Counted from the stretch's first letter, positions 53,501-63,038 are shown. The stretch is 64,000 bases of DNA from Butyrivibrio sp. M55 (GCF_900116865.1 NZ_FPCD01000013.1:1-64000); one strand, 5' to 3'. Numbers and translations are program-made. The notes: generated by a model not told the origin, from the sequence alone.

Positions 53501-54286
53501 ATGTATAGAGTACTGATTGCAGATGATGAGCCTATTGAGAGACAGGTTATATCAAAAAAATTAAACGGATTTTTTAAAGATCAGATAGAGATATTTTTGG
53601 CGGCTAACGGAGTTGAGGCTGTCGAGCTGGTAAAAGAGAAGCATTGTCAGATCGCGCTTCTTGATATTTCCATGCCCGGAAAGAATGGACTTGACGCCGC
53701 AGAAGAGATCAGAACTTTTGATGAGAAATGCAGTATTATCTTTCTCACGGCTTTTGATGAATTCAGCTATGCCAAAAAAGCTATCGAAGTAAGAGCGCTC
53801 GATTATTTACTTAAACCGGGTGCGGACAATGAACTTATAAATGTATTGGAAGAAGCATTTTCAATCGCGGACAAATATGAAACAGAGGTAAAGAACGTAG
53901 ATACTATAAAAAAGAGCACTCCTTCTTCAGACTTTAATCTTGATGAAAAGGATTTCTCAAAGTCTGGAGAGATAGTGCGTGAAGCAAAAAAATATATAGA
54001 CGAGCACTATAAAGAAGATATTTCACTACAAGACGTTGCCGGAGTTTTAGGGTACTCAGATGTATATTTCTGCAAACTTTTCAAGCAGAATTTCGGCAAA
54101 AGCTTTATAGTATACTTAAATGAACTTAGAATCAGCAAGGCAAAAGAATTTTTGGCAAATCCTGCGATCAATATCAAAGATATCAGTTCTGAAGCGGGTT
54201 ACAGAGATGCCAATTATTTTGCGAGAGTCTTTAAACGTATGACGGGGCAGACACCCAGTGAATACAGAAACGGAGTCATTGACTGA
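53501..54286 (+). CDS. YesN-type response regulator with AraC DNA-binding domain
   Basis: A 261-residue regulator: receiver (about 1-120; D8-D9, Asp55 in L-L-D-I-S-M-P-G, Lys in L-L-K-P-G) directly joined to an AraC double helix-turn-helix (about 160-258; D-I-S-L-Q-D-V-A-G-V-L, G-Y-R-D-A-N-Y-F-A-R). It lacks the long middle part of the regulator at 13798, as in short YesN-like forms. GGAGAC lies before the ATG. The likely target is the dctP promoter at 48376. The DctP-like sensor ATG overlaps its stop (TGATG). Confidence 0.92.
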   Translation: MYRVLIADDEPIERQVISKKLNGFFKDQIEIFLAANGVEAVELVKEKHCQIALLDISMPGKNGLDAAEEIRTFDEKCSIIFLTAFDEFSYAKKAIEVRALDYLLKPGADNELINVLEEAFSIADKYETEVKNVDTIKKSTPSSDFNLDEKDFSKSGEIVREAKKYIDEHYKEDISLQDVAGVLGYSDVYFCKLFKQNFGKSFIVYLNELRISKAKEFLANPAINIKDISSEAGYRDANYFARVFKRMTGQTPSEYRNGVID

Positions 54287-55296
54287 TGAAAAAAAGATGG
54301 CCCATTGTGGCGATGATAGCATGCATAATTTTGATTATGGTCGCTGTCTTATTCTTTTTTAATAACAGAAAAGATAAAGCTAATTCTCCGGAATACGTTC
54401 TATTGTATGCAGAGAACCAGACCGCTGATTATCCGACTACACTCGGTGGACAGAAATTTGCGGATCTTGTATATGAGAGAACAAACGGAAGGATTAAGAT
54501 TATCGTAAAACATGACGCGGAACTTGGAAGCGAAGCGGAAGCAATAAACCAGATGAAATACGGCGGAATTGCTTTTGCCAGAGTATCACTTTCACAGCTG
54601 GCAGAGAGAATACCTTCGATGAATGTTCTGCTTATGCCGTTTTTGTATAATGACTCAGATCATATGTGGAGAGTACTTGAAGGCGATATCGGAGACAGGT
54701 TTCTTTTAAAGACAGATGAATACGATCTTGTCGGACTATCATGGTATGATGCGGGCGCCAGAAATTTCTACAGTAAAACAAAGCCGATCACCTGCATTGA
54801 AGATATAAACGGAATGAAGATAAGAGTTCAGGAATCTTCGATGATGGCGGATATGGTTGAGGCTCTCGGTGCTAAGCCTGTAGAGGTTGTATATTCTGAA
54901 GTATATTCGGCGTTTGAACAGGGACTGGTTGACGGAGCCGAGAATAACTGGCCGTCATATGAGAGTATGAAGCACTACAAGGTTGCAGGGTATTATACGA
55001 TCGACGAACACATAAGAGTTCCGGAGCTGCAGGTGTGTTCCAAAGTTATCTGGAACAAGCTCAGTGAAGAGGATAGGAATATAATACACGATTGTGCGCT
55101 TGAATCATCGGCGTATGAGAGGCAGCTTTGGAAGGACAGAGAAGAAAGCTCAAGAAAGATCGCTGTTTCCAACGGAACACAGGTTATCGAGCTTACTCCC
55201 GAAGAGAGAAAGAAATTCAGGGATGCTATGACCGGCGTCTATGAGAAGTATTGTGGTGATTATATGGACGTTGTGCGCAGAATAATGACATATTGA
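54286..55296 (+). CDS. DctP-like solute-binding protein, probable ligand sensor of the kinase
   Basis: A 336-residue protein with an N-terminal transmembrane helix or uncleaved signal (about 7-24, no lipobox Cys) and a DctP fold: M-K-I-R-V-Q-E-S-S-M-M (carboxylate Arg), F-E-Q-G-L-V-D-G-A-E-N and I-D-E-H-I-R-V-P-E-L. It is a distant homologue of DctP at 48435 but is encoded in the kinase-regulator operon, translationally coupled to the regulator, not with the permeases. The layout implies a membrane-tethered sensor that presents its acid to the kinase, as known for DctP-DctB systems. Ligand unknown. Confidence 0.85.
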   Translation: MKKRWPIVAMIACIILIMVAVLFFFNNRKDKANSPEYVLLYAENQTADYPTTLGGQKFADLVYERTNGRIKIIVKHDAELGSEAEAINQMKYGGIAFARVSLSQLAERIPSMNVLLMPFLYNDSDHMWRVLEGDIGDRFLLKTDEYDLVGLSWYDAGARNFYSKTKPITCIEDINGMKIRVQESSMMADMVEALGAKPVEVVYSEVYSAFEQGLVDGAENNWPSYESMKHYKVAGYYTIDEHIRVPELQVCSKVIWNKLSEEDRNIIHDCALESSAYERQLWKDREESSRKIAVSNGTQVIELTPEERKKFRDAMTGVYEKYCGDYMDVVRRIMTY

Positions 55297-55306
55297 TAAT
55301 GAGTGC

Positions 55307-55870
55307 TTATCTGTGTGCAAGTTTCCCGGCTATTGCAGTAATGCCGAGAAAAACGAAGACAATGGCTTCGAGCATCAGATAAGAGTTGTTTTTATAAAAA
55401 AGAAGAAGGACGGATATAACGGTTGAAACAAAGATCGTTATATTCGTCTTTTTTTTGAATATATCATTTTCACAGTCATCGACATTCCTGTTTGGGTGAT
55501 CTACAGGACCTGTAAGGAGAATCAGGGTTGCAAAGAAATGGTAGATCAAAAAAGATATAAAGAGCGGAAGAGTAACATATTTTACCGCAAGGAGTGTTAC
55601 GGTAAGGATGAGGCAGGAAGCTATGTAGCACGCGAAGTAGCTACTTAGATGAAGCCCCCCTCCAAACGAACGCATCGGGATGAAAATCAGAAAAAAGAAG
55701 AGACACGGGCGCAGCATACCCAGAAAAAGAGCTATGATTATACTTGTCATGGTGCTCAGTGCAACTTCAAGGAAGCACACAAAGCCGTAATTGTATATAT
55801 CATAATCTTTTTCTTCGATAACGCCTTTATTTAATATATAATCTGTGAGTCTCTTTGATATGTAGTCCAT
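55307..55870 (-). CDS. agrB: AgrB-like peptide-processing membrane endopeptidase
   Basis: A 187-residue membrane protein with about five to six hydrophobic segments and the AgrB catalytic site: R-S-F-G-G-G-L-H (67-74) with His74 and Cys81 in F-A-C-Y-I-A-S. AgrB cuts the AgrD precursor and closes the thiolactone ring. The gene is 26 bp downstream of agrA on the same strand. agrC and agrD are on the opposite strand 1-3 kb away, so the four genes are split in two divergent units. The length fits the family. Confidence 0.92.
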   Translation of the reverse strand: MDYISKRLTDYILNKGVIEEKDYDIYNYGFVCFLEVALSTMTSIIIALFLGMLRPCLFFFLIFIPMRSFGGGLHLSSYFACYIASCLILTVTLLAVKYVTLPLFISFLIYHFFATLILLTGPVDHPNRNVDDCENDIFKKKTNITIFVSTVISVLLLFYKNNSYLMLEAIVFVFLGITAIAGKLAHR

Positions 55871-55896
55871 AAAGAAATCCCATTAACCAATCAGGT

Positions 55897-56637
55897 TTAT
55901 TCGGTGTAATTGCCGTCGCCTATCATCTCGACGATCTTTCGCCTTACTTCTTTTTGTCTGTTTTCGCTGATCTTCAGACAGAATTCGTTATTGCCGTAAT
56001 TTATCGTCATGCTACTGTAATTCATGCGGCATACATATTTGTAATTAACAAGATAAGACTGGTGGATCCTAAAGAAATACTGACTTGAACTTTCGAGTTC
56101 TTTTTGAATATCGTTTAATTTGTCGTAGAAGACATCGCTTGTGCCGTCATTTAGATGAATCGTTATCACGCGGTTTTTGCTTTCGAAGTAAACGATATTG
56201 CCTATTGAAGTTTTTTTCACCTTCCTGTTATAGGTGTACTGAAAATAGCCCTCGGCTTTGTCGATTCTGGTGAGAGCCTGAGAGAAGTATTTTTTGAATA
56301 TTTTCTCGTCTATCGGTTTTGAAAGAAATCTGAAAGGCTCGACTTCAAAAAGTTCCTTGAGATAGCTTTCGTAGTTTGAAACGTAGATTATGAGCGAGTC
56401 CTTGTCTATTGTACGGATCATGCGGGCTGTGGTTATTCCGTCCAGTTCTTTCATCTCGATGTCGAGAAAGATTATGCTGTAGCGGTCGCCTTTAATGATG
56501 CTGCGTGCAAGTGGGGAACCGTCGTAGAAAACATCAATTTCGGGGCGTATTCCTCTTGCAAGGCACTCACCGTTTAAAAGCGTTTCAATTTTGCCGGAAA
56601 GCTTTACATCGTCATCACAAATTGCAATCTTAATCAT
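55897..56637 (-). CDS. agrA: AgrA-like LytTR response regulator
   Basis: A 246-residue regulator: receiver (about 1-125; D8-D10, Asp59 in F-L-D-I-E-M-K-E-L-D-G) and a LytTR DNA-binding domain (about 135-240; I-V-Y-F-E-S-K-N-R, F-R-I-H-Q-S-Y-L-V-N). LytTR domains bind repeats about 21 bp apart; TACATGAA repeats of that spacing lie at 58179-58207 and near 56765. GGAGG precedes the ATG. It is expected to be phosphorylated by AgrC. Confidence 0.93.
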   Translation of the reverse strand: MIKIAICDDDVKLSGKIETLLNGECLARGIRPEIDVFYDGSPLARSIIKGDRYSIIFLDIEMKELDGITTARMIRTIDKDSLIIYVSNYESYLKELFEVEPFRFLSKPIDEKIFKKYFSQALTRIDKAEGYFQYTYNRKVKKTSIGNIVYFESKNRVITIHLNDGTSDVFYDKLNDIQKELESSSQYFFRIHQSYLVNYKYVCRMNYSSMTINYGNNEFCLKISENRQKEVRRKIVEMIGDGNYTE

Positions 56638-56764
56638 ATCCTACCTCCAAAAATCGGGTAAAAAATCAAAGTAAGTAACAAAAGTGCAGGATTAGTAATC
56701 ATTATTCAATATTGTCTAAGAAAGTATACATTTTTTTTCTGAAATATGCAAAAACCGCGATTCT

Positions 56765-56823
56765 TACATGAAACGCCGTAAATATTACAAATTGGAAAAA
56801 GCCCGTTGTTTTTATGTTATGAT
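56765..56823 (+). promoter_or_regulatory. Probable AgrA site and promoter of agrC
   Basis: TACATGAA (56765-56772) is followed exactly 21 bp on by TACAAATT (56786-56793), a partial match. A TATGAT -10 lies at 56818-56823, 41 bases before agrC. The site lies between the divergent agrA and agrC and could affect both. Confidence 0.45.
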
Positions 56824-56863
56824 TTATAACAGGTGGTTTTATAAGGAAAGAAGGGGCTTATAA

Positions 56864-58177
56864 ATGGGTGAGTACATGTCGATTATTACTGGAGTTTTCT
56901 TGGCTTTTCTTTTTATCATGATCGTTCGGAAATGTATGGACGTTTTCTTGCCTGAACGCAGCAACAACATAGTCAGATATGTTGTGTGGGCAATGTATTT
57001 TACTTTTTCTTCGGCGTCAAATCTGACGAATATAGTAAGACCAATCGTCTTGATATCTACGAATATTCTCTTTATCTTTACACTTGCGATGCTGGACAGA
57101 AAGGCGTCGGTAAAGATTGCCTGCTTTTTCTCATTTATCGTATGTGCGGTCTGGATGCTTGTGGAAGTCGGAGCCGTGATCGTAGTTGAGATGTACGGCA
57201 TTAATTTCGTAGAAAACAGGGACGCTGTGTGCTTTGTTTCACTTCTGATAATGCTTCTTCTGGTAGTAGCTTTGGATAAGACATGGAAGGGGCCGAAATA
57301 CGGTGAAATTCCGCTCAAATATTTTTTAATGATTCTTTCTATACCGCTTATCAGCATATTTCTTACAAACCGCATTTTTCTGATAGCGACGCATCACCAT
57401 GAGTACAACGACTTTGCGGTTATTTCAAGTGCTTTTCTCCTAATGATGAATTACATAATCTTCGAGGTATATACGTGGATGAGCAGGGACGCCGAACTTA
57501 AGTCACTTAATAAGCTTTACGGCCAGCAGCTCGAACTATGCAGCAGACAGGCGGCAGAGCAAGAGCAGCTCTATATGGAAATAAAGAGGACGAGGCACGA
57601 CATGAAGAGCCATCTGGCCAGTCTTTTGGGAATGGTCGAGTCGGGGGAAAAAGATGAAGCGGTAAATTATATACAGCAGCTTCTTGCCGACGGGCTCGGA
57701 AGGTCAAGTGAAGAAATATCAAAGAGCGGCAATATAGTCATTGATTCGCTTGTAAATTACAAATATTCCATAGCAAAAAAAGAAGGAATAGCATTTGAGG
57801 CATCAACCTTTGTGCCGTCGGTTCTTCCGTTTAAGAGTGAACACCTCGTAATTATCTTAGGCAACCTTTTGGAAAACGCATTTGATGCATGTATGAAGGT
57901 TCAGCCGAAGGGCAGATTTATCCGTCTTGATATGAACTATGAAAAGAACATGCTCAAGATCAGCATAAAGAACAGCTGTATCTATGAAAACAGACGAGAC
58001 AGATACGGAAGATTCTTTTCGACAAAACATGATGCGGAGCATCACGGAATAGGGCTTGCATCGATAAAACAGGCGGTTTCCGGATATGACGGAGATGTTA
58101 TCATCGATGACAAAGGAAATCAGTTCGGCGTTGATGTAATAATGTACGGAAAAGAAGAGAGTGAAAATCCGCAATAA
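56864..58177 (+). CDS. agrC: AgrC-like sensor histidine kinase (GHKL)
   Basis: A 437-residue protein: six to seven transmembrane segments (about 1-205), a linker helix, then T-R-H-D-M-K-S-H (His245) as phospho-acceptor and a GHKL-type ATPase with I-L-G-N-L-L-E-N-A-F-D-A and G-I-G-L-A-S-I. This is the standard peptide receptor of Agr systems. AAGGGGC lies 9 bases before the ATG. agrD follows 107 bases later behind its own promoter. Confidence 0.93.
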   Translation: MGEYMSIITGVFLAFLFIMIVRKCMDVFLPERSNNIVRYVVWAMYFTFSSASNLTNIVRPIVLISTNILFIFTLAMLDRKASVKIACFFSFIVCAVWMLVEVGAVIVVEMYGINFVENRDAVCFVSLLIMLLLVVALDKTWKGPKYGEIPLKYFLMILSIPLISIFLTNRIFLIATHHHEYNDFAVISSAFLLMMNYIIFEVYTWMSRDAELKSLNKLYGQQLELCSRQAAEQEQLYMEIKRTRHDMKSHLASLLGMVESGEKDEAVNYIQQLLADGLGRSSEEISKSGNIVIDSLVNYKYSIAKKEGIAFEASTFVPSVLPFKSEHLVIILGNLLENAFDACMKVQPKGRFIRLDMNYEKNMLKISIKNSCIYENRRDRYGRFFSTKHDAEHHGIGLASIKQAVSGYDGDVIIDDKGNQFGVDVIMYGKEESENPQ

Positions 58178-58178
58178 T

Positions 58179-58237
58179 TACATGAATATCCGCTTTTTCT
58201 ACATGAAGTGAATAATTTGCGCAATATAAAGTATAAT
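58179..58237 (+). promoter_or_regulatory. Two TACATGAA repeats 21 bp apart and agrD promoter
   Basis: TACATGAA is found at 58179-58186 and 58200-58207, two helical turns apart. TATAAT (58232-58237) is the -10, and the -35 position (about 58209-58214) is poor. This is the pattern of a LytTR-activated promoter such as AgrA P2/P3. agrD starts 48 bases after the -10. Confidence 0.7.
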
Positions 58238-58284
58238 TATTGCGGGAATATAACACTTTTTAAGGATTAAGGAGGGTATTCAAG

Positions 58285-58422
58285 ATGAAAAGAGAGAAAA
58301 CGTTTATTGCAAAAATGCTCAGAGAAATTGCCCGCAAGTCAGTAAAGGTAAGTAGCGACAGCAGGTGCATGTATATTATGCATCAACCTAAGATGCCTTC
58401 CGATGTCGGGAGAATACAATAA
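58285..58422 (+). CDS. agrD: AgrD-like cyclic (thio)lactone autoinducer precursor
   Basis: A 45-residue peptide with AGGAGGG about 9 bases before the ATG. It has a basic amphipathic N-terminus (K-R-E-K-T-F-I-A-K-M-L-R-E-I-A-R-K), then S-R-C-M-Y-I-M-H-Q-P-K-M-P: the ring-forming Cys28, a hydrophobic core and the Q-P-K-M-P recognition segment common to Agr-type peptides of clostridia. The mature signal would be a ring from Cys28, size unknown from sequence (five residues C-M-Y-I-M in the usual pattern). It lies downstream of agrC behind the TACATGAA promoter. Confidence 0.85.
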   Translation: MKREKTFIAKMLREIARKSVKVSSDSRCMYIMHQPKMPSDVGRIQ

Positions 58423-58436
58423 AGAATAGACATTAA

Positions 58437-58474
58437 AAATCCCCGTAAGCATGACGCTTAAGGGGATTTATCTT
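58437..58474. terminator. Terminator after agrD, probably bidirectional
   Basis: AAATCCCC..AAGC / GCTT..GGGGATTT stem with a short loop, followed by ATCTTTT; the 58496 gene converges on it. Confidence 0.8.
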
Positions 58475-58495
58475 TTATAATATGATACTTAATTC

Positions 58496-60196
58496 TTACT
58501 TTTCTGAGAGCCAGTCGTAGCGCTCGATGTCGATACTGCTGATGATATTCTTGTCATCGCTTAAATAGATCTCAATGGTTTCCTTAGGAAATTCCGATTT
58601 ATCAGCCTGATCGAAAGGAATCTTGTAAGTGTTGAACTTCTCGTTGTATGTGAAGTTCTTGATTCCCTTTGCATTAAGTGCACTCTCAAGGTCTGCCTTG
58701 GACATTCCGAGCTTAATGTCTCCCGCCATTGTAAGGTCGAGAGGATTAAGTGTGCTGTTAAATGCTGAGATAAACACAACTATTGTATTATCAAGTGTCA
58801 CAGCGTTCGGAAGGGGATTAACCACCTTTGCCGTAATGTTGAAATCGCCTTTCTTAAGTGTCAGAATCACACCGTTCATTGAAGGAACAGATTCTGATTC
58901 GCCTGTGCTTGTCCAGCCCTGCTCGGCAAGTGTCTTATACGGAACGGGTAAATTGTAGGTTGTTCCGTCAAGAGTGAAGTTACCGGATAAAAGGTCATCT
59001 CCGAGTGTCAAAGGAGCTTTGTAAAGACCAAGGTAATCAGGTGTCTTGGAACTTACGGCAGGCTGCACGAAATCTGCAGGCATTGTCTTGTTACGGATAC
59101 TGATAAATGTCAGTACATTGTTCTCAAAGCTGTATGTAGCGGAAAGGTTAAATTCGTCTTCCTTACCCTTTCCTCTGTATGTAAGAGTAACCGAATTGCC
59201 GCTTGTGTTGGTACTGCTGGGCTCTCCGAGTTCGTTCTTTACTTCGTCAACGGTAGTCTTCTGTAAAGTAAATTTATCGTTGTAGAATTTTACTTCTGCG
59301 CCTGTCTGCTTTACAAATGAATCCGAAAAATCACAGTCATAAACAAGGCACTTTGAAAGCGGCTGAGCATCAATGGAATGATTGATGACTCCAAAATACT
59401 GAGAATCCTTACCTTTTCCCGAATAGTTAAGTTTTACGGTCTCACAGTCGCCGGCGTACAATGTCTTGTTTGCATCTTCCTTGTCATCATATGTCCAACC
59501 GTTGGCAAGAAGCTCGTCGATGCTCATCGGGAGAGCATACTGCTTGCCGTTTACGCTGAAACTTGAGAACATTGCAGATTCGTTAACAGATGCCGGAGTC
59601 GACTTTGTGATAGTCTGTCCCGGTGTGCTCTGGCTACTTGTGGTAGTCGGACTCTGCTTTGTAATAATGTTCTGATCGTACGGGTTGGCACGAGATGTTG
59701 TAGTGCTGAAAAACAGCGCTGTCAAAACAATCACTGCGGCTATAGATGAACCCAGTGCAACTGACTGGGGAGTTAACTTATTCTTTTTGGGCTGACCGTA
59801 TCCCTGATATGGATTCTGTCCCATATTCATCTGATAAGGCTGTCCGTACATGCTGTTCATGACCTGCATGGGTTGACCGTATCCGCCTGACATAGGCTGG
59901 CCGAACTGATTGTTCATAGGCTGCTGATATGATTGTCCGTATGGATTCATGGCAGGCTGCTGATATCCCTGACCAAAAGGCTGCCCGTTTGGATTGCCAA
60001 AAGGCTGCTGAAATGAGAAATTTTCCTGTCCCCAAGGATTCTGCTGATAACCCTGCTGATAAAACTGATTGAAATCCTGTCCGGCGCGGTTTTCTGACTG
60101 AAATTTGTCTAATTCTATAGTCTGAGCAGCATCATATGATTGCTGATTATTTGTAATTGGTTGTCCTGTAATAGGATCATAAATTCTTTGGTTCAT
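58496..60196 (-). CDS. Membrane protein with Gln/Gly/Pro-rich cytoplasmic tail and repeated outer domains
   Basis: A 566-residue protein. Residues about 1-140 are low-complexity Q/N/G/P/Y/M (Y-Q-Q-P-M-N-N-Q-F-G-Q-P-type units). Then one transmembrane helix (about 148-168), a Ser/Thr/Pro linker, and an outer part with two copies of F-x-x-x-G-x-x-Y-x-L-P (at about 215 and 410), each followed by a W-containing segment. The outer domains were not recognised. ATG 60196 has GGAGG 10 bases upstream; an in-frame ATG at 60226 is further from any site. Type II topology is predicted. The tail resembles that of the PrsW-like protease at 47185. Confidence 0.75.
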   Translation of the reverse strand: MNQRIYDPITGQPITNNQQSYDAAQTIELDKFQSENRAGQDFNQFYQQGYQQNPWGQENFSFQQPFGNPNGQPFGQGYQQPAMNPYGQSYQQPMNNQFGQPMSGGYGQPMQVMNSMYGQPYQMNMGQNPYQGYGQPKKNKLTPQSVALGSSIAAVIVLTALFFSTTTSRANPYDQNIITKQSPTTTSSQSTPGQTITKSTPASVNESAMFSSFSVNGKQYALPMSIDELLANGWTYDDKEDANKTLYAGDCETVKLNYSGKGKDSQYFGVINHSIDAQPLSKCLVYDCDFSDSFVKQTGAEVKFYNDKFTLQKTTVDEVKNELGEPSSTNTSGNSVTLTYRGKGKEDEFNLSATYSFENNVLTFISIRNKTMPADFVQPAVSSKTPDYLGLYKAPLTLGDDLLSGNFTLDGTTYNLPVPYKTLAEQGWTSTGESESVPSMNGVILTLKKGDFNITAKVVNPLPNAVTLDNTIVVFISAFNSTLNPLDLTMAGDIKLGMSKADLESALNAKGIKNFTYNEKFNTYKIPFDQADKSEFPKETIEIYLSDDKNIISSIDIERYDWLSEK

Positions 60197-60379
60197 TTCA
60201 GTGTGTCCTCCACATCCATTAATCACTATAAATATTTTATTGTATAATTAACAATTTGTAAATATAAATTAACAAAAAATAAATATTTAGATTAGAAAAA
60301 AACGTAAAAAAATATGATAAGATATTAGTAGATTTTTTATTGAAGATTTTTGTGTGTTATAAAGTAGGAGGTTCGTATT

Positions 60380-60634
60380 ATGATGATCTCGGCTGAAGGT
60401 TATAAGTCCATGCATGAATCTGATTCAATCGATGAACTTATAGCGGAACGTAAGCAACTTGTAGGCGAATTGGAGCAGCTGGAAAAGATAGTACGCAAGA
60501 ACGATAAAAATGATGATTCGTGGAATGAAAGTCCGGGTCCGGATGTCCGTTACCAGATGACACTTACCTATCTTATACAGATCTGTGAGCTTTTGTGGGC
60601 ACGGTTCAGTTCCGAAATGTCATGGGACAAATAG
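60380..60634 (+). CDS. Small coiled-coil protein of unknown function
   Basis: An 84-residue protein; residues 17-45 form a heptad-like coiled coil (L-I-A-E-R-K-Q-L-V-G-E-L-E-Q-L-E). The C-terminal half has P-G-P-D-V-R-Y-Q-M and a hydrophobic helix with Trp. AGGAGG precedes the ATG. No family recognised. It may form an assembly or scaffold partner; the next gene is of similar type. Confidence 0.6.
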   Translation: MMISAEGYKSMHESDSIDELIAERKQLVGELEQLEKIVRKNDKNDDSWNESPGPDVRYQMTLTYLIQICELLWARFSSEMSWDK

Positions 60635-60733
60635 GGTATAGACTATAACGAAATGTGATGATATAATTAACATGTTCACATATATGTTATCACATGTGCG
60701 TGGACAAACGTGCAATTTGAAATAGCAATACAA

Positions 60734-60778
60734 GGTGGTATTTATCAAAAAAACTGTTGATAGATACCGCTTTTTTGT
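60734..60778 (+). terminator. Terminator between the two small genes
   Basis: GGTATTTATCAA / TTGATAGATACC stem with one G-U pair and a T-run (TTTTTT). Confidence 0.75.
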
Positions 60779-60823
60779 ACTAATGAAACATAACACTTTT
60801 ATAACTGGAAGGAGACTTTAAAA

Positions 60824-61096
60824 ATGGATGCACAAAACTTTTTGACGATGAGTATGGACGAACTTGCAAATGAGATTTCTGAAACAAAGAAGAAATTATC
60901 TGCACTTGAGCAGCTTATGAAGATTCGCCAGCAGCTGGGTGAGAGAACAACCAGACAGATAGAAGCCAAAAAGAAGGCTGAGAAGAGAGCAGCTTTAAAG
61001 AATAACAGAACTGCAAGCACTTCCATGCCTGCATCAGATACGGTTGCCGAATCACAGTACGGACAGGATTTCTTTAGCGAACGCGAAGACTATTAA
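60824..61096 (+). CDS. Small coiled-coil protein of unknown function
   Basis: A 90-residue hydrophilic protein. Residues about 10-60 are a continuous Lys/Glu/Arg-rich coiled coil (E-T-K-K-K-L-S-A-L-E-Q-L), ending in a Ser/Thr tail with Y-G-Q-D-F-F. AAGGAGAC precedes the ATG. No family recognised. It lies 154 bp before a chemoreceptor gene. Confidence 0.6.
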   Translation: MDAQNFLTMSMDELANEISETKKKLSALEQLMKIRQQLGERTTRQIEAKKKAEKRAALKNNRTASTSMPASDTVAESQYGQDFFSEREDY

Positions 61097-61250
61097 AAAC
61101 GCATGATCAGGGGAATTGTTTGGCAATTATAATAAGAGTATAAACAATTTCTTAATTATCGGTATATCGCATACTTATTTATTCTTATTGCGCTATAATT
61201 GCTTATATGACGAAGTGTATTTTCTTTTTGGAGGAAAGGAGTGCATGTAA

Positions 61251-63038
61251 GTGAATAATAGCGCAGAGAACAGAACAGAAGGAATTAGTTTTTTCAAAAA
61301 AATCGGTTTTCAGAATTTAGCTGTAAATGTAGTTATGCTTGTGATGTTTATTGTTGCGATAGGCATTATGGATGCAAATATGAAGAACATTATAAGCATT
61401 TCCGTTGGGGCAAGTAATGATGAGATACAGCTTTTGAGTAAAGAAGCGAGACTCAGAGAAAATCTTATAACCATTGACGGTAATCTTTCAGCCTTGCTCG
61501 GCGCGGTATCGATGGGAACTAACGATCCGGCGAATTATGAGGTGTATTTTACAAATATTGATGCGGTAGAAAAAGAGATGCCGGATCTTCTTACATATTT
61601 GCAGGGAAGTATTTTGGTTACTCAGGCGGAAAACGGTCCTGCACAGATGGATGAGATCAAGAAGACTACAGATTCTTTTTTGGCCATTACCGATGATATG
61701 GTTGTTGCACTTCGTGCTGCGGATGCCGCAAAAGCGATGGATATATATATAAACCAGTATATAGATGCGCAGGCGGCTGTATACGCAGCTTATGATGCTG
61801 CGGAAGCTTCAATCGCGGTGCTTGGAGATGAGCTTAAAGAATACCTTGATATGATGTATGGCAAGGCGGTCGTAAAGACTGTAGTGCTGGTGGTTGCATT
61901 TGTAATCATAATTGTTATCAGTCTTGTTCTTAACGAAACAAGAATAAGTAAGAAGATAACAGGTATTGTTTCTGAACTTCAGAAGATCATCAGGGGAATC
62001 AACAATAATGAAGGTGACCTTACCGCCAGAATTGAAACAAAAACAAGCACGGAGCTTACCTTTATAGTTGGCGGTATCAATAACTTTATTGAGACTCTTC
62101 AGGGAATTATAAAAGAAGTTAAGGATGGCTCTGTTGTTCTTAATACATCTGCCGATTCAATGACGGATAAGATTGAAAAAGCAAGCGATAATATCACCAA
62201 TACATCGGCTGCTCTTGAAGAGCTGTCCGCAAGTATGGATACCGTATCGACAACTGCGGACCAGATTTCGGGAAGGCTTGATGAAGTTAAAGAAGCAACT
62301 TCCGAGATCAGACAGGAAGCTGCAAACGGAGCAGAAACTGCCGAGAATATCAAGAAAGAAGCCGATGAGATCAAGAACGAAGCTCTTAAGAAGAAAGAGA
62401 ATACCGGCGTGAAGGTCGAAGAACTCAGTGCGGTTCTTGAAAAATCCGTTAAAGACAGTGAGAAGGTTGCGCAGATCAATGAACTTACCAAGGTTATCCT
62501 TGATATTGCGTCACAGACAAACCTTCTTGCTCTTAATGCTTCGATTGAGGCTGCAAGAGCGGGCGAAGCGGGCAAAGGCTTTGCGGTTGTTGCCGAAGAG
62601 ATCAGTGCACTTGCCGAAAACAGCAGACAGACAGCAGGAAACATCCAGACGATCAGTAATGAAGTTACTGAAGCGGTTAATACGCTTTCAACCAACGCCA
62701 TGGATGTTATAGAGTTTATAAATAATGACGTATTGAATGACTATGATACATTCGTTGAGACCAGCGATAAGTATGAAAATACCGCGGTTGTCATGGATGA
62801 TATCCTTGATAAATTTAACAGAAAAGCAGATAACCTTAACACAATCATGGATAAGATGGCTGACTCAGTTGAATCCATTACTGAGTCTGTAAAAGAGAGT
62901 ACTCAGGCAATCAACCTTTCGGCAGCAAATTCTTCCGAGATTGTCGGACAGATTCAGGGTATCAGCGAAGCAATGGGAGAGAACAACAAGGTTACAGACC
63001 AGCTAAGCAACAGCACAAAGAGATTTGCAAATCTCTGA
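61251..63038 (+). CDS. Methyl-accepting chemotaxis protein
   Basis: A 595-residue receptor: TM1 (about 25-43), an extracytoplasmic four-helix-bundle-like domain (about 44-205), TM2 (about 206-228), HAMP (about 229-285) and the signalling coiled coil with the tip [17 protein letters not shown]. The start is GTG 61251 with AAAGGAG 9 bases upstream. It controls CheA and hence flagellar direction in response to an unknown ligand. No che or fli genes are in the window. A second receptor gene follows 50 bp later. Confidence 0.92.
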   Translation: MNNSAENRTEGISFFKKIGFQNLAVNVVMLVMFIVAIGIMDANMKNIISISVGASNDEIQLLSKEARLRENLITIDGNLSALLGAVSMGTNDPANYEVYFTNIDAVEKEMPDLLTYLQGSILVTQAENGPAQMDEIKKTTDSFLAITDDMVVALRAADAAKAMDIYINQYIDAQAAVYAAYDAAEASIAVLGDELKEYLDMMYGKAVVKTVVLVVAFVIIIVISLVLNETRISKKITGIVSELQKIIRGINNNEGDLTARIETKTSTELTFIVGGINNFIETLQGIIKEVKDGSVVLNTSADSMTDKIEKASDNITNTSAALEELSASMDTVSTTADQISGRLDEVKEATSEIRQEAANGAETAENIKKEADEIKNEALKKKENTGVKVEELSAVLEKSVKDSEKVAQINELTKVILDIASQTNLLALNASIEAARAGEAGKGFAVVAEEISALAENSRQTAGNIQTISNEVTEAVNTLSTNAMDVIEFINNDVLNDYDTFVETSDKYENTAVVMDDILDKFNRKADNLNTIMDKMADSVESITESVKESTQAINLSAANSSEIVGQIQGISEAMGENNKVTDQLSNSTKRFANL

